A DNA stretch of 64,000 nucleotides from Podospora pseudocomata (Eukaryota > Ascomycota > Sordariomycetes > Sordariales > Podosporaceae): contig NC_085891.1 of NCBI RefSeq assembly GCF_035222375.1, positions 2,852,001-2,916,000 on the forward strand. The letters run 5' to 3'. Under the pieces are notes generated by a model. The model was given only the letters and a program-made list of their open reading frames with translations. It made no database searches and had not been told where the DNA came from. Below, piece after piece: positions 21,181 to 32,672 of this stretch (the first letter of the stretch is position 1; each line of letters starts with the position of its first letter). Position numbers and translations under genes: made by a program.

Positions 21181-21819
21181 CTACATCACTACACAGCAGC
21201 CGTTGCTCTGTTGTGGTGCGTAGGGATCCTCGCCCTTTGGCACAGGTCCCCAGACGCTGGGCACCATGTAGTCTCTGGTGCTGTTGCAATAGGCGATGAT
21301 ACTAGAGAGAAATGCGCGTCAGTAAGGGGATACGACGCGATGCGGGTGTGGTGCGCCCTACCTCTTCGATGCTTGGCTTACGGGGATGCGCTCTCTTTCG
21401 AGATCTTCACGTAGCCGATTGTTCAATTCTGTCAATCGACGAAGCTTGAGATCCGCCATGCTCTGCTTGGTCTTCTTGATCTGCGACGGGTCGCCGACAT
21501 CGCGCGATGTGTATTGGGGCATCTTGGGAGGTTTTCTCGGTGCTGACTTTGGGGTTCCAGCAGAGTCGCGCTTGGGAATTAAGGGGAGAGACGCTGGTGG
21601 CGGCTTCCTTTCTGGCTTGGCAGAAAAAACTGGCGACCGAGGCCGGCCGTTGGGTATTGATGAAGGAGAATTAACTGGCCGCGATGGCTCTTGTTGCTCT
21701 GATTGCTGCGGCGGCTCACGGGGGCTGGCGTCGTTGATGTCGCCCTGGTGCTGCGGCTCGGCGGTCGGAATCCGCGACGACGCCGACGAGTTGTGAGATT
21801 TTCGTGGCTGCTGGTCCAT
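21181..21819 (-). CDS. gng-1: Heterotrimeric G protein gamma subunit
   Basis: Exons read on the minus strand are 21819-21362 and 21301-21181 with a 60 nt intron. The conserved part begins at the internal ATG at 21522 (MPQYTSRDVGDPSQIKKTKQ, then SMADLKLRRLTELNNRLRED), crosses the intron at SQASK-SIIAYCNSTRDYM and ends VPSVWGPVPKGEDPYAPQQ-SNGCCVVM. Counted from 21522 the protein has 93 residues, the length I recall for fungal Ggamma. The frame stays open for another 99 codons up to ATG 21819, encoding a Pro/Ser/Gln-rich stretch; both starts have usable contexts, so a long form is possible. CVVM is a CAAX box predicted to be farnesylated, anchoring Gbeta-gamma at the plasma membrane for pheromone and nutrient signalling. 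Confidence 0.93.
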
Positions 21820-23328
21820 TACGGCGTGTCAGTGACCCTATCGCGATGTTTCAAACGAATTGTGCTTTGATGGATGGTGACTGATGCTGTCGTCTTCCAA
21901 TCCAATTGAAAAGGCTAGAAGGAGCGGGTCGCACAGTTTGTCCCCCATTGCTGGAGACGGGAAGCTGGCACTCACCTGTGTTCAAAGCAGATAAAGGTTG
22001 TGTTTCGGTTGTGGCGGTTGTCAAGGAATGAATGGATTGAAGAGAAAGAGGCGCGCGGATGACTGGTATGCGATTGCCTCGATTGACCACAAGCTGGTTG
22101 GAATGGGCGGATGGGCGGATGGGATTGGCGAAGCGACACACGGCGAGCGGGAGCAAGAACTCGGGAAGGGGGTTGATTCAGGAATCTCTCTCTCTCTTGC
22201 TCAGGAGCGGGTGATGGTCCGTGCTGACTGCCTACTACCAAAAAGCTGGGCGAAAAGTAAATGAGATGTCCAGGGGAGGTTAGATTAGCCCGATAGCAAA
22301 TCATACGACCAATTAACGCATCTCGGGGGTGAGCATGTAGTGAATCCTCTGTCTGTTTAGATGCAATAGATATCTTCTAGGTACAATAGATCCCGTTTCC
22401 ATTCTCCGAGGGAATTGCCCATTCAATCAATATCCAGAATACCGACCGACTATATGTCGTGCTCTTGTGCAGGCGTCATCGACTGACCTCTAGCGACCTA
22501 GCTAAGAGGTGTCCGACAGGTACATGGCGGGCCCCCATCCAGTGGCTAGCTACTCGCGCATGCTTGCAGCAGCTGAGGGTTTTTGCTGTTTCATGGACGG
22601 GGAACCTTGACCTCTGTCTCTTCTCGAGAGCTTGTCTCGGGATAAGAACAAACTGGGTCTTTCGAGATTCGACATTCTCGGGCCGCTTTCTCAGACCGAT
22701 ACTGTACCAATGCCGACAACTCCCTTCTGATGATGCCTTTCTGCGCATCCGCTATGACTGCAAGGTCTGCAACGATGGCTCTCGGCCGCATGAGGCATCG
22801 ACAATGTGCCTTGGCAGAAGCGTTTTGACATTGTTCTCAACGCCTTTTTGCCTAGGGCCCCGCAATGTGCATATAAGGGAGAAGAGCCCCACCACGGCCA
22901 AGGTTGCAATGCAAAGTCCAAAACAACAAGGGAAGCCCCAAAGTTTGTGCTCTGCTCAGCGAGGTGAAGAGGCTGCCCGGTCAAAGAGCAAGACAAACTC
23001 GCCCGCGAGAGCATACTCTTTAGGCCTTCCCAAGTAGTTTCTGGCAACTGAAATCAAATACACTGCTCTTGGTGCTGAAAACCACATCCATTTCCAGGCT
23101 GCCGTCACGTGACCCACGGTACAATTTGAACCCACAAATTTTAAGCAAACGGTGCCAAACTGCCCTGTCAGGGCTTCGACCAACGCAGCATTCTCCACGA
23201 GGCGAAAAAAAATCTCTGGTACAGGCCGGCCAAGTCGCAAGCAACCCCTCACGCCGCCTTGCGCTGCTCTTCCAGAAACCCATTAAACTTCCTTGAGACC
23301 TGCCAACGCGCAGAGGAGGTTGCCCATC
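21820..23328. other. Divergent intergenic region, Ggamma / eIF3a
   Basis: 1.5 kb carrying the promoters of two divergent genes. A 192-codon plus-strand frame at 22459-23037 lacks any recognisable domain and is not called. No repeat of note. Confidence 0.55.
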
Positions 23329-26300
23329 ATGGTGAGTCGCGATCCTGTTCTACATATCCCCCACCGGAAGGCAGCTATATCGACTATCTCGCCTGCAAAT
23401 GCCCATATCGACTGCCCCCCCCCCTCCCCTCCTCCCCGCCGCCACCTCTACTACACCTTGTCGTCATCTATCACTACGCCGCCGTCGGACGGGCCGATTA
23501 TGACCACGAACACCTCGACTGACCTTCTCATAGCCTCCCCCACCCCATCAGAAGCCCGAGAATGTTCTCAAGAGGGCCCACGAACTCATCGGAGTTAAGC
23601 AGGCCCCCGCGGCCCTCACCCTCCTCCACGAGCACATCACATCGAAGCGGTCTCGCAATGTCCCCATCACATCGTTGGAGCCTGTGATGCTCCTGTTGGT
23701 CGAGCTCTCGGTCGAACAGAAGAAGGGCAAGCTCGCCAAGGATGCTCTCTACCAGTACAAGAATATTGCTCAGAACACCAATGTTGGCACGATCGAGGTG
23801 GGTTATGAGTGGAGTCAAGTTGGGTTATATTGCCGGTATTGACAAAAGTACTGCAGCTTGTTCTCAAGAAGTTCATCGAGTTGGCTGCCGAAAAGGTCAC
23901 CGCTGCTCAGCAAAAGGCCGACGAGGTTCAGTCCAGCATCGAGGCGACCACCACCTCCGACAACGTTGAGGATCTCGAAGCCAGTGAAACCCCCGAGTCC
24001 ATCCTCTTGGCCACCGTCTCCGGCGAGCAATCCCGCGATCGTACCGACCGTGCCATTGTCACCCCCTGGTTAAAGTTCCTGTGGGAGGCGTACCGCACAG
24101 TTCTGGACATTCTCCGCAACAATGCTCGTCTCGAGTTGCTCTACCAGAGCACTGCCATGCAGGCGTTCGACTTCTGCCTCAAGTACACCCGCAAGACCGA
24201 GTTCCGCCGTCTTTGCGAGCTTCTCCGCAACCATGTCCAAACTGCTGCCAAGTATTCGGCTCAAATGCATGCCATCAACTTGAGCGACCCGGATACCCTA
24301 CAGCGCCACCTCGAGACTCGTTTCCAGCAGCTTAACGTGGCGGTCGAGCTTGAGCTCTGGCAGGAGGCTTTCCGCAGTGTTGAGGACATCCACACCCTCC
24401 TCAACCTGAGCAAGCGCCCCCCCAAGAACATCATGATGGCCAACTACTACGAGAAGCTCACCCGTATCTTCCTCGTCGGCGAGAACTACCTGTTCCACGC
24501 CGCTGCCTGGTCCCGCTACTACAACTTGCTCCGCCAGTCTGCTGCCATTGTTGCGGCCGGTGGCAAAAAGTCCGAGAACCCCCCAACCAGTGAGGCTGAT
24601 CTCCAGAAGGCTGCCACTTTCGTCGTTCTCTCGGCCCTGTCCATTCCCGTCATCAGCACCTCCCGCTCCCGCGGTGCCATGGTCGACTTCGACGAGGCTC
24701 GCAAGAACAAGAACTCGCGTCTCACTCACCTCCTCGGCATGTCTCAGGCCCCTACCCGTGCGCTCCTCTTCCGTGATGCTCTGTCCAAGTCTTTGATCCG
24801 CCGCTGCCGCCCCGAGATCCGCGACCTCTACAACATTCTCGAGGTCGACTTCCACCCCCTCTCGATTTGCAAGAAGATCTCCCCCATCTTGGCCAAGATT
24901 GGGGCCGATGAGGAGATGCAAAAGTACATCATTCCTCTTCAGCAGGTCATTCTCACTCGTCTCTTCCAGCAGCTTTCTCAGGTGTACGAGACTGTCGACC
25001 TGGACTTTGTCGAGTCCCTAGCTCAGTTCCCCGAGCCTTTCCAGGTTACCCGCGCCACGATTGAGAAGTTCATCATGAACGGCAACAAGAAGGGCGATCT
25101 CGCCATCCGCATGGACCATGCCACCGGTGTCCTTAGTTTCGATGCCGATGTCTTCTCCTCCGCCAAGGCTGCCCACGCTGGCTCCTCTGCCGGCTCTGCT
25201 GAAAGCGAGACTGGCTCCGTTCAGCGTCTCCAGAGCACTCCTTCCCAGATTGTGCGCTCTCAGCTCACCCGCGTCGCCGAGGTTCTTTACACCACATGCC
25301 AGTACATTGATCCCAAGTTCAACGAGGCCCGCATCCAGGCTCGCGATGCTGCTTTCGCTCGTGCCAAGGCTGGTGCTGAGAAGGAGCACCTCGAGATCCT
25401 CGCCAGAAAGGAGATTATTCAGAAGCGCAAGGACAAGGCCTCTGAGGCTCAGGCCGCCCGGGATAAGGAGAACGCTCGCAAGAAGATGGTTCAGGAGCAG
25501 CTTCTCCAGCAAGCCGAGGCTGCCCGTTTGGCTGAGGAGCAGAAGCTTCGTGAAGCCAAGCGTCTCGCCAACGAACGGGAGCAGATCAAGCGCAAGGAGG
25601 TCGAGAGCATGCTCAAGGATATGAAGCTTGAGGATCTGGCTGGTGAGGACCTCGATACCCTGGACAGCAACAAGATCCGCATGATCAAGCTGCAGCAGCT
25701 TGAACGTGAGAAGAACACGGTTGCTGAGAAGCTCCGCATCACCGGCAAGCGTCTTGACCACTTGGAGCGTGCTTTCAGAAAGGAGGAGGCTAAGAAACTC
25801 CCCGAGGACTATGCTAAGCAGCGCGAGCGTGATCTCAAGGCCTATGAGTTGACCAAGGCCCAAACTCTCAAGGAGGCCGAGGAGAAGCACAAGGCTGATG
25901 TCGAGATCAAGCACCGCCTGTCTCGCCTGATGCCATTCTACGAGTCGTTCAGATCTAACCTCCACGAGCGCCGCCGCGACGAGTTTGAGAAGAGACGTCG
26001 TGATGCCGACCGCGAGTTGGAGAAGATGATCAATGCTCGCAAGAAGGAGTACCGCGATCGCAAGATCCGCGAGAAGAGGGAGCGTGAGGAGAAGGAGCGT
26101 GCCCTCCGCGAGGCCGAGGAGCGTGCCGCCAGGGAGAAGGAGGAGGAGGAGAGGAGAAAGGAGGCCAAAAAGGAGGAGATGGCCAGAATCAAGGAGGAAC
26201 GCGAGAAGGAGCGCGAGAAGGCTCGCGAGGCCCAAGCCCGCCAGCAACAACGCGAGGAGGAAGCTATGGCCCGTCGCAAGGCCGAGAAGGCTGCCGACAC

Positions 26301-26784
26301 TGCTCCTATCCGCCGGGAGATTCCACCAGTGGAGGCCCCCTCGGCCGCCGGCCCCCCCCGTATTGCCCTTGCCGGCAACAGACCCAGCTGGAGAGAACGC
26401 GAAGCGGCCAAGGCTGCCGGTGGTGCCCCACCAGAGCCCGCTGCCGCCGCTCCTCCTCCGGCCAGAGCTCCTCCTGTCGAGCGGACCGACTCCAACGAGC
26501 GCCCTCCTGCCGCTGGTGGTCCTCCCCGCCTCGCCCTTGCTGGCAAGACTGGAGGCTCCAGCTGGCGTGAGAGAGAGGCTGCTAGAGCTGCTGGCGGCGG
26601 TGCTCCCATTCCCGAGCGCCCTGCTCCTCAAGGCAGAGTGTCCTCTGGTCGCGGTGGTGCCCCCATTGAGAGGGAAGGTTCCGGCCGTGGTGAGCCTGCC
26701 AAGGATGGTGCTACTCCTGAGCCCCTGAAAGCTAGCGGCGCTCCGGGCAAGTATGTTCCCAAGTGGCGGAGAGATAATGCTTAA
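23329..26784 (+). CDS. TIF32: Translation initiation factor eIF3 subunit a
   Basis: Exons 23329-23331, 23534-23797 and 23857-26784 give 1064 residues. The first exon is only the ATG, followed directly by donor GTGAGT; the acceptor TCATAG then starts [20 protein letters not shown], which matches the expected N-terminus. Residues 30-90 include [20 protein letters not shown], and [19 protein letters not shown] lies near 165. The PCI domain is around 390-510. Residues of about 600-900 are highly charged Lys/Glu/Arg coiled coil with many EKERE and REEKERA blocks. Residues 915-1010 hold two copies of a PPR(I/L)ALAG...SWREREAA(K/R)AAGG unit, and the end is [12 protein letters not shown]. eIF3a is the scaffold of eIF3, bridging the 40S subunit, mRNA and other initiation factors. 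Confidence 0.97.
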
Positions 26785-29700
26785 ACAAAAGCGGGCATGT
26801 ATTGGGAGTTTCTGGCATTTTTCTGTTTCCCTCCATCTCTCGCGCTTGCTGGGTTCCGGTTCATACATGACACACATGACATGCGACACGAAGGATGGGC
26901 ATGATGCAGCTTCTTCTGGAGTTTTGATTTCTGGGTCTGGAAGGGGTACGGGAAAGAAAAGGTTTTTATTTTTTCGGTCCTTGATCCTTTTTCCTTGCTC
27001 CGGATTTGCATGTGTGTAGAAGTAGCATTTCTCGTCATTCGATAGCGAAGGGAGGCAGGGGCAGCAATGAACAAAAGTGATTGCTGCGTTAGGAAGAATG
27101 ACAGGAATGGATGAGGTTGTGTTTTACTTTTACTGTTGAGTTGATGAATATAAATTGCATGGCATGTGTGTATTGTTTTGCTGTGTATGAGTTGTGTGGG
27201 TAGGCATAAAACCACATCGGCACTCATGTGAGAAAGTTCGGACTGAGGTCAGTGATCGACAATTCCAGATACCGGGGAAGATCATCATCAAGCCGCGGCT
27301 ACCACAACCCACCCGCTCGACTGACAATCGCGAATCGCAACGAGCTACCCGATCTGGCGCCATCGGATGCTGAAAATTGTTGTCGATCACTTCCTCATAG
27401 GGCTTGACGCAATCTAGAACTTAATTGACTGAACATGGCGTGGGATCCCGTGCCGTTGAAGGGTCCAATATTGACCTTTCCAACACCCACTGCACCATGG
27501 ATGGAAAAGTAGCAGGCAGGCTTTCGCAGGGCCACTTCCTTCGGTGAGAGGAACATGGCATGATGAGGGCATCATGATATCTAACACGAGGAAATGCTAC
27601 CCACACTTTTGATTGGGGGGCGGGCATGCGGTTGTGTGGCAGCGATGAGTCTGTGGAAGTATGGATTTATGTACGGCGGTTAGGGGAATTTTCGCAAAGT
27701 TGACAGCCCTCCGGCGTGTTGGATGTATCTGAATTCCGGGATGTTTTTGGTTTATATTTATTTGATCCTTCTCTCTTCAGACTCCACATTGAGTTCCGAG
27801 AATGGCAGTCTCGTCGTCGTCCTCTTTTGCACAGACATCTTTTCTTTTACCTAACAAATACGTCTTGGGAAATAGAGCGCAGTGAAAAGTTAGGCTGAAA
27901 CGTTTTATTTTCTCGTCTTTTTTGACTATTGTCCTTGGTATTTCTTTGGCTGCTCTTCCTTGGTAATTGAGGCTGTGATGTGTTTCAGTTGAGCCCACCT
28001 ACCTCCTGCCGAAGGTGAAAGAACAAAGGATGGAAACCAAGATGAGCTCTGAAATAATGTTTCGCTCCCTGTTTACGGGGTAGACATCCTCCAGTGGCGA
28101 AAGAACCCCGCGCCAGAAGCCATATCTTCTCGAACAAATCTCGTTCATCATCTTCCTCTCGGCTTCGCCTGTTTGAAGCGATACATACACGTGGCCCAGC
28201 ACAAAACGAACGGTCTTCAAAACTGAAGAAGCAGCTGCGATCGGTTGTCCGGCGGAGGTTGATGCCCAAGCCAAAAAGCTAGCGTTCAGACCCTTGCTCA
28301 CCTGAAAAGCTGCCAATTGCGGCCAGAAGGACGTTTTGCTGGAAGGAGAAAAAAGGTTGGGAAAGGGGTGGTGGTTAGCTCGTATGCACGGGCAGGGTAC
28401 CTTTTTTTGTGATGGGATGGGGTGTCGTGCTACCCCGCAGCCACATCGGAAGATATGGGCAGCCGTGCGTGAGATCACGATCGGTGATGGGTGTGGAGGG
28501 GGGTGTACTGCAGATGGATGGGTTGGGACGTAAAAAGAAGCGGTGATGGTGATGGTGACTTGTTACGACTACCTCAGCCCTAAGAAATCAATAGTCCGGT
28601 CAAGGCCGAGAGAAAGACGCTATAATAATACTCCGTGAAGTGCTGGCTGGTATGGAAGTGCTGCGAACGTTCGGTGGGTTGTACGGTGGGTTTTTGTGGA
28701 TGAGGAACAGGGTGGACAAGCTCATATAAATCCGGAGGTCCTTCACTGCTGTGTAGATTGAAAGCTGAAAGAGAAAAAAGATTGTGATGATGACGGTGTG
28801 TGTGTGTGTGTGTGTGTTGTGTGTGTTGCCAACCCGGAGTTTGGGTAGGTTGTCTCTTCTGATGGCTCTGTTGTACAAATATTTTTCTCTTGGGAAGAGC
28901 GGAAATTGGCGTCTGCATGGTGCGTCGTCTGCATGACAGGAGATATTGCAGCAGTTGGGGGTAGGACGCCCTCTACATGAGTGGCTTATACCAGGTCGTA
29001 GTGCAGCATAGCTCTCCAGTCCCCAACACGACGCCAACTCTCTAGGTGCAGCTTCCAGCTGAGAACTTGTACGCGAGCTTTTCCAATAACTTCAAAATTG
29101 GCGCGTCTCGTGGGCAAACATCTTTCGATGTGAGGGTTTATTTGATCATGTCTGTCAGCTGACGGGGAGGCCACCTCAGTGGCCAAGGAAAGGCTGAACA
29201 GAGCCTGAAGGAAAGAAAAAATAAATCAAAAAAGGCTCGGCATTGAAGCTGGGAGCGAGCGAACAGAGCTTGAATCGTGATTTGGTGGGGTCGTCGAGGA
29301 TATGCCGTAGCGGTTGATCAATTTCAGGGGGTGGTTTTCTTCGCTTCTCAGTTGACAGGCAGCCTTAATCGAGGAGAACCCGGGATTTTGGGTCCGTCTC
29401 TCTGTTGTTTTCTTCCCCGGAAAATCAATGAACAGAAGGACGAATGAAGAGACAGAAATACCCATTGCGTGCTTGAATTCTCCTGTGAGATGCCCGTCGC
29501 TGACATCAGGGCTTGCCCCCCTTCCCTCCCGTCAAATCGATCGAGGCTGTGAGATGCAGAGGAAAAAAAAAAGGGGGGTCGATGCGTTCAGGGTCCAAGC
29601 TGGCAAGGGTTGGAGGGGGTCTGGCCAAAGCGGGTGTGGAGAACGGGAGCTGCAGGTACGCCGACCAATGGCAGGGTTCTTAAGGACGTCGACTTTTCTT

Positions 29701-30487
29701 CTTTGGGACGACCTCTTCATCTCCACAGGCGCTCTGTGCGACAACAGCAAGCTCTGCGAATGACTGCAAACCTACCCACTTGGGTCCCCGAGCTGAAGGA
29801 GCAACACGTCAAGAGAGTCACATTGACAATGTAACCGACTGTCCATCCCGCGGTGGAGTGTGTGTCCGAACCCGAGCAGCCTTCCCTCTGGTTTACTCTC
29901 TCGTCTTCACTGTTTATTTTGGGTTCTAGGAGTAGAGATGAGGGACTGCTGTTCCGCTGTCGATGTGCCGCCGCCAGGAACAAGAACAATGTCTCAGAGA
30001 CATGTGCTGTGGCGGCTTAGAATTGGTCGATGAGGCTCTCTCCCCGGGTGCTCTGCTTCCATCACGCCGCTCGTCTATGGGTACCTGATTTGGGGCTTTT
30101 GGGCTTGCCGAAGTTGCCAAAAACAGGCCATCGACGAGGCCCGGAAATCGGATATTGGGTACACTCTTGGAGCCAAGCTTTCCACGTCTCTTCTGCCTTG
30201 ACCCTTGGTGTCGAAGCGCTACCACGGTGATGGCTTGGCCCACCTTCCATGGATCCAATAGTGTGCGGATGCTTCCCATGCCATGTCGGCGACGGGATTG
30301 GGGAGGGGGAGTATTTACATAAGACCAGCTTCCCCGACTTCACGATGCTTTCTCTTTTTTTTTTTCTTCTCTTGCTCTTCAGGGTCTTCCTCATAGCCGC
30401 GAACACGACAGTGATACCTAATCAACTAATCTACGACAAGGCCTCTTTACTTGTCGATACATTCGTTCTTTTCGACTTTGTTGAAAT
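26785..30487. other. Gene-free region, 3.7 kb
   Basis: Covers the eIF3a 3' UTR and the upstream region of the WSC gene. It contains a GT dinucleotide repeat at about 28796-28826. Short frames on both strands show no domain or splice continuity. The last 200 bp before 30488 are CT-rich, as in a fungal promoter. Confidence 0.6.
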
Positions 30488-32329
30488 ATGGCCAGCCTCA
30501 AGGCCGTGGCTGCCCTCGCGGCAGTCACCTTGGTTGGTCGTGTCACCGCCACCGAGGTCTTCCTCCCACCATGCCTGGACCCCTTCCAGCCTTTCGTCTA
30601 CTCGGGGTGCTTCTCCGAGGCCAGTGGCACCCAGATCCTCCCCTACCGCAGCCCGGCAACTCCTGATGACATGACCGTCGAGAAGTGCGTTGCTGAGTGC
30701 AAGGGCAATGGCTACAGATATGCCGGTCTCGTCTACTACGGCGTCTGCTACTGCGGTCAAACCGTGAAGGGTGACCTCACCGAGGAGTCTGAGTGCAGCT
30801 TCCCCTGCAAGGGTGATGACACCCAGATCTGCGGTGCCAACGGCAAATTCTCCATCTACCAGGACCCTACCTTCGTCCCCGTCGACCAGACCACCATTGC
30901 CGACTATGATCCTCTTGGATGCTGGACCGACAACTCTCCTCAGGGGAGAGCCCTTTCTTACCGCCAGGACTCCGTCGATGGCGCCACCATGACCACTGAG
31001 AAGTGCTTGCAGGCTTGCCATGCCGGCGGTTTCCCCTTTGCCGGTACTGAGTATGGCGGTATGTATCCATCTATCCGAGGCTTCTGTCAGCAAATCTCGT
31101 GAAACTAACATGACGCAGGTGAATGCTACTGCGGTGTTGTCATTGGCAATGACACCTACTCTGCCCCCGCCTCCGAGTGCAACATGGCCTGCAACGGTGC
31201 CCCTGACGAGAAGTGCGGTGGCCCTGGTCGCCTTAACCTCTACGCCGCCGACGAGCTCCTGTCTCTCGAGCCCTGCGGCTATGAGCCCCCCGTTGTCTCC
31301 AGCAGCTCGGAGCTCCCTGTCGTCAGCACTGTCACCACCGAGTCCTCCACCAGCACCCCCCCTGTCGAGGAGGAGCCCACCACCAGCACCACTGTCGAGG
31401 AGCCCACCAGCACCAGCACTCCCCTTCCTACTCTCCCCCCTACCACCTCCACCACCGCGCCCGTGAGCACCACCTCCACCACCAGCTCCGTCTGCGTGAC
31501 CACCACCGTCATCCCTCCCAAGTGCGAGTACAAGTGCGGCAAGTGGTGCTCCAACCCCCTTCCCGACTGGGAGAACGACGCCAAGTCGTGCAAGGCCGCC
31601 TGGACCAACTGCCTCTTGCAGGTTGCCTCCTGCTTCAAGAACGCCGGCTTCCCCCAGTCTCTTGAGTGCTTCAACTTTGGCCAGTGGTGCGCCGATGTCG
31701 ACGACTACTGCGTCAAGACCCCCAAGGGCAAGAAGCACGACTTTTTCGGCAAGAAACCCCCCAAGGGAGGCAGCCCCGCCACCACCGTGACCGTCACCAC
31801 CGCTTGCCCTACTGCCGCTCCCACCTCCACCAAGCCTGCCACCACCACCAAGCCCGCGACGACCACCACCATCTGCCCCACCCCAGCGCCCACCAACATC
31901 TGCAAGCAGCCCACCAACAACTACTACGGCTACAAGCCCGGCAAGCCCGTCGGCGGGATTGACATGCCCGTCGTGACCTGCAACGACTTGGTTTCGGACT
32001 GGCCTAGCTACCCCTTCAAGCGGTACTCGAACCCTGACACGAGAAAGTGCAAGAAGTACAGCCGCTCGACGCCGAGCACTGCCTGCCAGGACGCGTGCAA
32101 GGAGCAGTACGAGGACTGCTTGGATGTTTATGCCGAGGGGTGCAGGAATAATAAGTTTAGGCCGAGGCAGGATAGTTACTTTCAGCAGATGGAGAAGAGG
32201 ACTTTCTGGGGGGGGTGGAGCGACAGCTTTAATGGGGCGAAGGATAAGTGCAGGGCGCAGTATAATGACTGTTTGAGTGTGAATAGGAATGTGGATGTTA
32301 AGGGGAAGTGTAATAAGTTTTGCGAGTAA
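30488..32329 (+). CDS. Secreted protein with two WSC domains and cysteine-rich tail
   Basis: Exons 30488-31058 and 31119-32329 (60 nt intron) give 593 residues. A signal peptide is clear (MASLKAVAALAAVTLVGRVT). WSC domain 1 covers about 36-125 (YSGCFSEASG, KCVAECKGNGYRYAGLVYYG, CYCGQTVKG) and domain 2 about 140-250 (GCWTDNSPQGRAL, CLQACHAGGFPFAGTEYGGE, CYCGVVIGN). WSC domains are extracellular, probably carbohydrate-binding. A Thr/Ser/Pro linker (about 265-330), likely O-mannosylated, precedes a Cys-rich block (CEYKCGKWCS to CADVDDYC), a second Thr/Pro linker and two further Cys motifs (CQDACKEQYEDCLDVYAEGC; CRAQYNDCLSV). There is no C-terminal membrane helix or GPI signal, so it is not a classic Wsc1 stress sensor. 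Codon use changes abruptly from C-ending to AGG/AAT/GGG types over the last 70 codons. Confidence 0.88.
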
Positions 32330-32672
32330 AGGGGGAAGGGAAAGAGGTTGGGGGGAAAGAGGGGAGGTGTGATATGATAGGTATGGGATACAGTTCTTAC
32401 GCTCTTTGGAGGTATGTGAGTTGACATGTAATTATTAATGAGATTTTTACCGTTTGTTGGTATGTTGCTGTTTCTTGTTATTTGCGACATGATTTTATTA
32501 CGCAGAAAAGAGAAGCAGGGTATTGCAGGCTGTTGTGGCTGGAAAAACTGATGTGGATAAGAAATGGTGGTGTTGGGGGAGAGGGTAGGTTGGCTGAAAG
32601 AAGGTGGCGGTTGCCTTAACAATATGAGGGGTAATTCCGCACCCACACAGCATCAATCAATAATACCTCACC
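32330..32672. other. Intergenic, WSC gene to tRNA-His
   Basis: 343 bp; WSC gene 3' flank and tRNA 5' flank. The ten bases ATACCTCACC just before the tRNA match those before the other tRNA-His gene. Confidence 0.6.

Noticed and set aside
22459-23037. 192-codon plus-strand frame between Ggamma and eIF3a
   Set aside because: Cys/Arg-rich with no family resemblance and located in a divergent promoter.
25018-26889. 623-codon open frame antisense to eIF3a
   Set aside because: It exactly overlays the Lys/Glu/Arg coiled coil of eIF3a; Leu/Ser-rich antisense shadow caused by biased codon use.
30431-31738. 435-codon antisense frame over the WSC gene
   Set aside because: Crosses the intron of a well-supported gene and has Gly/Ala/Val low complexity without a domain.
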